64,000 bases of DNA from Blastocatellia bacterium UBA7656. Its GTDB lineage: Bacteria; Acidobacteriota; Blastocatellia; UBA7656. The DNA lies in the NCBI GenBank assembly GCA_002483445.1, contig DLHY01000065.1, positions 1 through 64,000 of the forward strand, read 5' to 3'. The translations under genes were made by a program, and so were the position numbers. Numbering within the stretch: the first letter of the stretch is position 1; every line of letters begins with the position of its first letter. Below the pieces are notes generated by a model. It made no database searches. It was given only the letters and a program-made list of their open reading frames with translations, and was not told the DNA's origin. Below are positions 60,918 to 64,000 of the stretch, in pieces.

Positions 60918-61943
60918 ATGAAATATATCAGCACGCTCCCTGTCATCGCGTTTGCCGCGATGCTCGCTGCCTGTGTGAGCGCGCCGACTGATCAGTCGAA
61001 AAAAACCGACGCTGTTCGCATAGGATTTTCCATGGACACGCTCAAGGAAGAACGATGGCAGCGCGACCGCGATCTTTTCGTCAGTCGTGCGAAGGAACTC
61101 GGCGCGGAAGTTCTCGTTCAATCCGCTAACGGCGACGACGCGGTTCAGTTGCAGCAGGCTGAAAATCTGCTCTCGCAAGGCGTGGATGTTCTGGTAGTCG
61201 TGCCGCACAATGCCGAAGTCGCCGCTTCGATAGTCGAAGCGGCTCGTCGCCAGCGTGTGCCTGTCCTCAGCTATGATCGCTTGATCCGCAACAGCGATGT
61301 CGATCTTTACATCTCGTTTGATAACATCAAGGTCGGAGAGCTTCAGGCGCGCTATCTTTTCGAGCGCGCTCCGCGCGGCAACTACGTGCTGATTGGCGGC
61401 GCTCCGACCGACAACAACGCGCAGATGTTGCGCGAAGGTCAGTTGAAAATACTTCAGCCCGCTGTTGATCGAGGCGATATAAAAATCGTCGCTAACCAGT
61501 GGGCCAAAGACTGGCAGGCGAGCGAGGCATTGAAGATAGCTGAGAACGCGCTCACGCAGGCGCGAAACGATGTCGTGGCGATGGTCGTTTCGAACGACGG
61601 CACGGCGGGCGGAGCGATTCAGGCTCTCGAAGAACAGAAGCTTGCCGGGAGTGTGCTGGTCTCAGGACAGGACGCTGATCTCGCCGCGCTGCAACGCATC
61701 GTCGAGAACAAACAATCGATGACCGTTTATAAACCCATTGACAAACTCGCGCGCCGCGCCGCCGAAGCCGCAGTCTCGCTCGCTCGGCGAGAACCCCCCG
61801 GCGCAACCTCGACGGTCGCCAATGGTCGAAAGGATGTGCCATCGATACTGCTCGAACCCATTGCGGTCGATAAGAACAACATCGCCGAGACGATAATCAA
61901 AGACGGATTTCACAAACGAGAAGACATTTACCGGCAGCGGTAG
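60918..61943 (+). CDS. xylF: Xylose-type ABC transporter substrate-binding lipoprotein
   Basis: A 341-residue sugar-binding protein close in pattern to XylF: IGFSMDTLKEERWQRDRDLF, VLVVVPHNAEVAASIV, VPVLSYDRLIRNSDVDLYIS, QWAKDWQASEALKIAEN. A lipoprotein signal (AAMLAACVSAP) anchors it to the membrane, which is unlike the free periplasmic XylF of E. coli. GGGAGAG precedes the ATG. The gene heads an ABC operon with xylG and xylH. D-xylose is the likely ligand. Confidence 0.9.
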   Translation: MKYISTLPVIAFAAMLAACVSAPTDQSKKTDAVRIGFSMDTLKEERWQRDRDLFVSRAKELGAEVLVQSANGDDAVQLQQAENLLSQGVDVLVVVPHNAEVAASIVEAARRQRVPVLSYDRLIRNSDVDLYISFDNIKVGELQARYLFERAPRGNYVLIGGAPTDNNAQMLREGQLKILQPAVDRGDIKIVANQWAKDWQASEALKIAENALTQARNDVVAMVVSNDGTAGGAIQALEEQKLAGSVLVSGQDADLAALQRIVENKQSMTVYKPIDKLARRAAEAAVSLARREPPGATSTVANGRKDVPSILLEPIAVDKNNIAETIIKDGFHKREDIYRQR

Positions 61944-61992
61944 AAGTCAGGGGTCAGGGGTCAGGGGTCAGGGGTCAGGGGTCAGGGGTCAG
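61944..61992 (+). repeat. Direct heptad array (GGGTCAG)
   Basis: Seven units of 7 bp, all in one direction and nearly identical, starting immediately after the TAG of the xylF-like gene. No inverted partner is seen nearby. Confidence 0.9.
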
Positions 61993-62024
61993 AAGATACG
62001 GGGCTTGCGTTGCGATTCGTTTTT

Positions 62025-63545
62025 ATGTCCGACAGAAACGATTCTTTCATCCTTGAGATGCGGGGCATCTCGAAAAGCTTTCCGGGCGTGCGCGCGCTCG
62101 ACCGGGTTTCATTCGATCTTCGCGCGGGAGAGATTCACGCTTTGGTCGGCGAAAACGGCGCGGGCAAAACGACGCTGATGAAAATCCTCGGCGGAGTCTA
62201 CCCGCAGTACGAAGGCGAAATTTATCTCGACGGACAGAGTGAACGATTCAAAAACGTGCGCGACTCCGCCCGATCAGGCATCGCCATCATCTATCAGGAG
62301 CTTTCGCTCGTTTTGGACATGAGCGTGGCCGAAAATATCTTTCTTGGCCGTCTGCCTCATCGCTCAGGTTTCGTTCGATGGAACAAACTATACAAGGATA
62401 CAGACGAATTGCTCGCGAGACTGAATCTGCGCCTCGACCCGCGCACCGTCGTGCGCAATCTAGGAATCGGCCAGCAGCAGATGATCGAAATAGCAAAGGC
62501 GCTGTCCCAGCGATCTGGAATACTTGTGCTGGACGAACCGACAGCCGCGCTCACAGACTCGGAGACGGAAACGCTCTTCGCCATTCTCAACAAACTGAGA
62601 GATGAGGGCGTCGCGATGATTTACATCTCGCACAAGCTCAAAGAAGTTTTTCGTATCAGCGACCGCATCACCACTCTTCGCGACGGGCGAGTGGTCGAGG
62701 CATGTGACACAACAGACACGAGTGAATCGCGAGTGATAGCAGGGATGGTCGGGCGAGAGGTCAGCCGTGTTTTTCCTGAGCGCGCAAGCGCGCCGGGTGA
62801 AGTGATTTTCGAAGCGCGCGACATAACAGTTCGCGACCGGGTTCTTTCTGACAGAGTGCTGGTCGAGCGCGTAAGCCTCTCGGTGAGGCGCGGCGAGGCG
62901 CTTGGAATCGCGGGGCTGATGGGCGCGGGCCGTAGTGATTTACTGATGGCTCTCTTCGGCGCGCACGCGGGTCGGGTTACGGGAGAAATTTTCATCGAAG
63001 GTCGGAGGGCGCGCATAGCGTCTCCCGCCGATGCGATCAGACATGGGATAGGATTCGTCACCGAAGACAGGAAACGATACGGGCTTGTGATGGATCAGAC
63101 GATTCTCAAAAACATAACACTTGCCGCGCTGAGGCGGCTTTCGGGCCGGTTCATAACTCGCCGGGAGCGCGAGGCCGCGGCGGGCAATCAGGTTATTAGC
63201 GATCTCAGGATCAAAACGCCTTCGCTTCAATCAATCGCCGGGAGTCTTTCGGGAGGCAATCAACAGAAAACCGTGCTTGCGAAATGGCTGCTGACTGCGC
63301 CGCGCGTGCTGCTGCTCGACGAGCCGACGCGAGGAATAGATGTCGGCGCGAAGCAGGAAATCTACGCGCTGATAAATCGATTGGCCGCAGAAGGGCTGGC
63401 CATCATTCTGGTTTCGTCGGAGTTGCCCGAAGTCGTGGGACTTTGCGACCGCGTGATTGTATTGCGCGAGGGCCGCATCGCGGGCGAATTTGCGCGCCTT
63501 GAGGCCACGTCTGAAAAAGTAATGCAATGCGCGATGGGAGGGTGA
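62025..63545 (+). CDS. xylG: Sugar ABC transporter ATP-binding protein
   Basis: A 506-residue protein with two ABC domains. The first has Walker A VGENGAGKTTLMKIL, signature LGIGQQQMIEIAKAL and Walker B ILVLDEPTAALT. The second has a degenerate Walker A (GLMGAGRSDLLMALFG), signature LSGGNQQKTVLAKWL and VLLLDEPTRGIDVG. This is the layout of RbsA/XylG/MglA. The start at 62025 (ATG) is chosen over an in-frame TTG at 62010. It sits between the xylF-like and permease genes. Confidence 0.92.
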   Translation: MSDRNDSFILEMRGISKSFPGVRALDRVSFDLRAGEIHALVGENGAGKTTLMKILGGVYPQYEGEIYLDGQSERFKNVRDSARSGIAIIYQELSLVLDMSVAENIFLGRLPHRSGFVRWNKLYKDTDELLARLNLRLDPRTVVRNLGIGQQQMIEIAKALSQRSGILVLDEPTAALTDSETETLFAILNKLRDEGVAMIYISHKLKEVFRISDRITTLRDGRVVEACDTTDTSESRVIAGMVGREVSRVFPERASAPGEVIFEARDITVRDRVLSDRVLVERVSLSVRRGEALGIAGLMGAGRSDLLMALFGAHAGRVTGEIFIEGRRARIASPADAIRHGIGFVTEDRKRYGLVMDQTILKNITLAALRRLSGRFITRREREAAAGNQVISDLRIKTPSLQSIAGSLSGGNQQKTVLAKWLLTAPRVLLLDEPTRGIDVGAKQEIYALINRLAAEGLAIILVSSELPEVVGLCDRVIVLREGRIAGEFARLEATSEKVMQCAMGG

Positions 63546-63589
63546 TGGGTGTTAGGGGATGGGTGTTAGGGGATGGGTGATGGGTCAGG
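63546..63589 (+). repeat. Direct heptad array (TGGGTGT/TAGGGGA)
   Basis: Units TGGGTGT and TAGGGGA alternate, starting at the stop codon of the ATP-binding gene. The array supplies AGGGGA and the ATG of the permease gene. Confidence 0.8.
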
Positions 63590-64000
63590 ATTTGACTGAA
63601 ACGAAAAAGCGATCAGGTGAATTCAATTCTGCGCTTAGGACTTACTCGATGGTGATCGCGCTCGTCATTGTGTGGGCGATATTCGCTTACACGACTGACG
63701 GCGTATTTCTTGAAGCGAGAAATTTTTCAAACCTGATGCGGCAATCGACCATCACCGCCATTCTTTCGGTCGGCATGTTGATGGTGATCGTGACAGGCCA
63801 CATCGATCTTTCGGTCGGCTCGCTGGTGGGGATTGCGGGAGGAGTGGCCGCAGTCGCGCAGGCGTGGTTAGGCTGGGGGCTTGAATTGTCCATACTCGCA
63901 TCGCTGGCGACTGCGCTTCTCATCGGCGCGCTTCAGGGCTTTCTCGTTGCTTATCTCAACATCCCGGCATTCATAGTCACGCTCGGCGGGTTGCTCGCCT
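63580..64000 (+). CDS. xylH: Sugar ABC transporter permease, 5' part
   Basis: An open frame cut by the window end; 140 codons are present. It starts MGQDLTETKKRSGEFN at 63580, with AGGGGA 7 nt upstream, both inside the repeat array. The first membrane helix is TYSMVIALVIVWAIFAY. The motif GHIDLSVGSLVGIAGG is typical of XylH/RbsC permeases. It completes the transporter with the two genes before it. Confidence 0.9.
   Translation, partial: MGQDLTETKKRSGEFNSALRTYSMVIALVIVWAIFAYTTDGVFLEARNFSNLMRQSTITAILSVGMLMVIVTGHIDLSVGSLVGIAGGVAAVAQAWLGWGLELSILASLATALLIGALQGFLVAYLNIPAFIVTLGGLLA

Noticed and set aside
61944..61992. CRISPR-like repeat array
   Set aside because: The units are 7 bp with no spacers and no cas genes; this is a simple tandem array.

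Overview
The window looks like a chromosomal segment of a Gram-negative-type bacterium with GC in the mid-fifties percent. The best guess is Acidobacteriota, possibly Blastocatellia. The reasons are an outer-membrane lptD-like gene, a secretin with a C-terminal cohesin-like domain, subtilases with hexapeptide repeats, very large multi-PAS hybrid kinases, two minor-pilin operons and many intergenic short tandem repeats. The taxonomy is inference; no rRNA, tRNA or CRISPR array was seen.

Layout. 1-6286: metabolism (acyl-CoA dehydrogenase, a zinc-ribbon membrane protein, an aconitase-family fusion, a fused 2-oxoacid dehydrogenase E1). 6385-8467: AT-richer accessory genes, including a BglII/BstYI-type restriction endonuclease and a second nuclease-like protein with no methyltransferase beside them, followed by a palindromic repeat pair. 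8511-19118: NtrC-type regulator, an accessory insert with a four-helix-bundle gene, two subtilases, a NarL-type regulator and a membrane hybrid kinase. 19634-29024: two successive minor-pilin operons (FimT/GspH, PilV, PilW and PilX types), each with a plausible sigma-54 promoter. The second ends at a strong intrinsic terminator. 29494-35903: a 1350-residue hybrid kinase, a GAF protein, a CheY-like regulator and a methyltransferase. 36009-37436: small AT-rich genes of unknown role. 37843-48075 (minus strand): a secreted protein, dnaJ, dnaK, grpE, hrcA, an lptD-like gene and a ClpB-like AAA ATPase fused to a receiver. 48416-56568: gspF/pilC, gspE/pilB, secretin-cohesin, two GspG-type pseudopilins, a four-helix-bundle gene and a PilM-like gene, then a transposase remnant. 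56804-64000: a SWIM-SNF2 helicase, a YceI protein and a xylose-type ABC transporter (xylFGH, the last cut by the window end).

How the genes fit together. GspE/F/D/G-type proteins plus two minor-pilin sets imply a type IV pilus or type II secretion machine, fed by sigma-54 promoters that an NtrC-type activator could drive. The minus-strand block combines outer-membrane assembly with the DnaK chaperone system.

The most unusual feature is a family of 7-8 bp tandem arrays, often in inverted pairs. Most abut the stop codon of the gene beside them. They occur at about ten places, and both four-helix-bundle (23S IVS/Avd-like) genes lie between inverted arms, which suggests a small mobile or repeat-borne element family.
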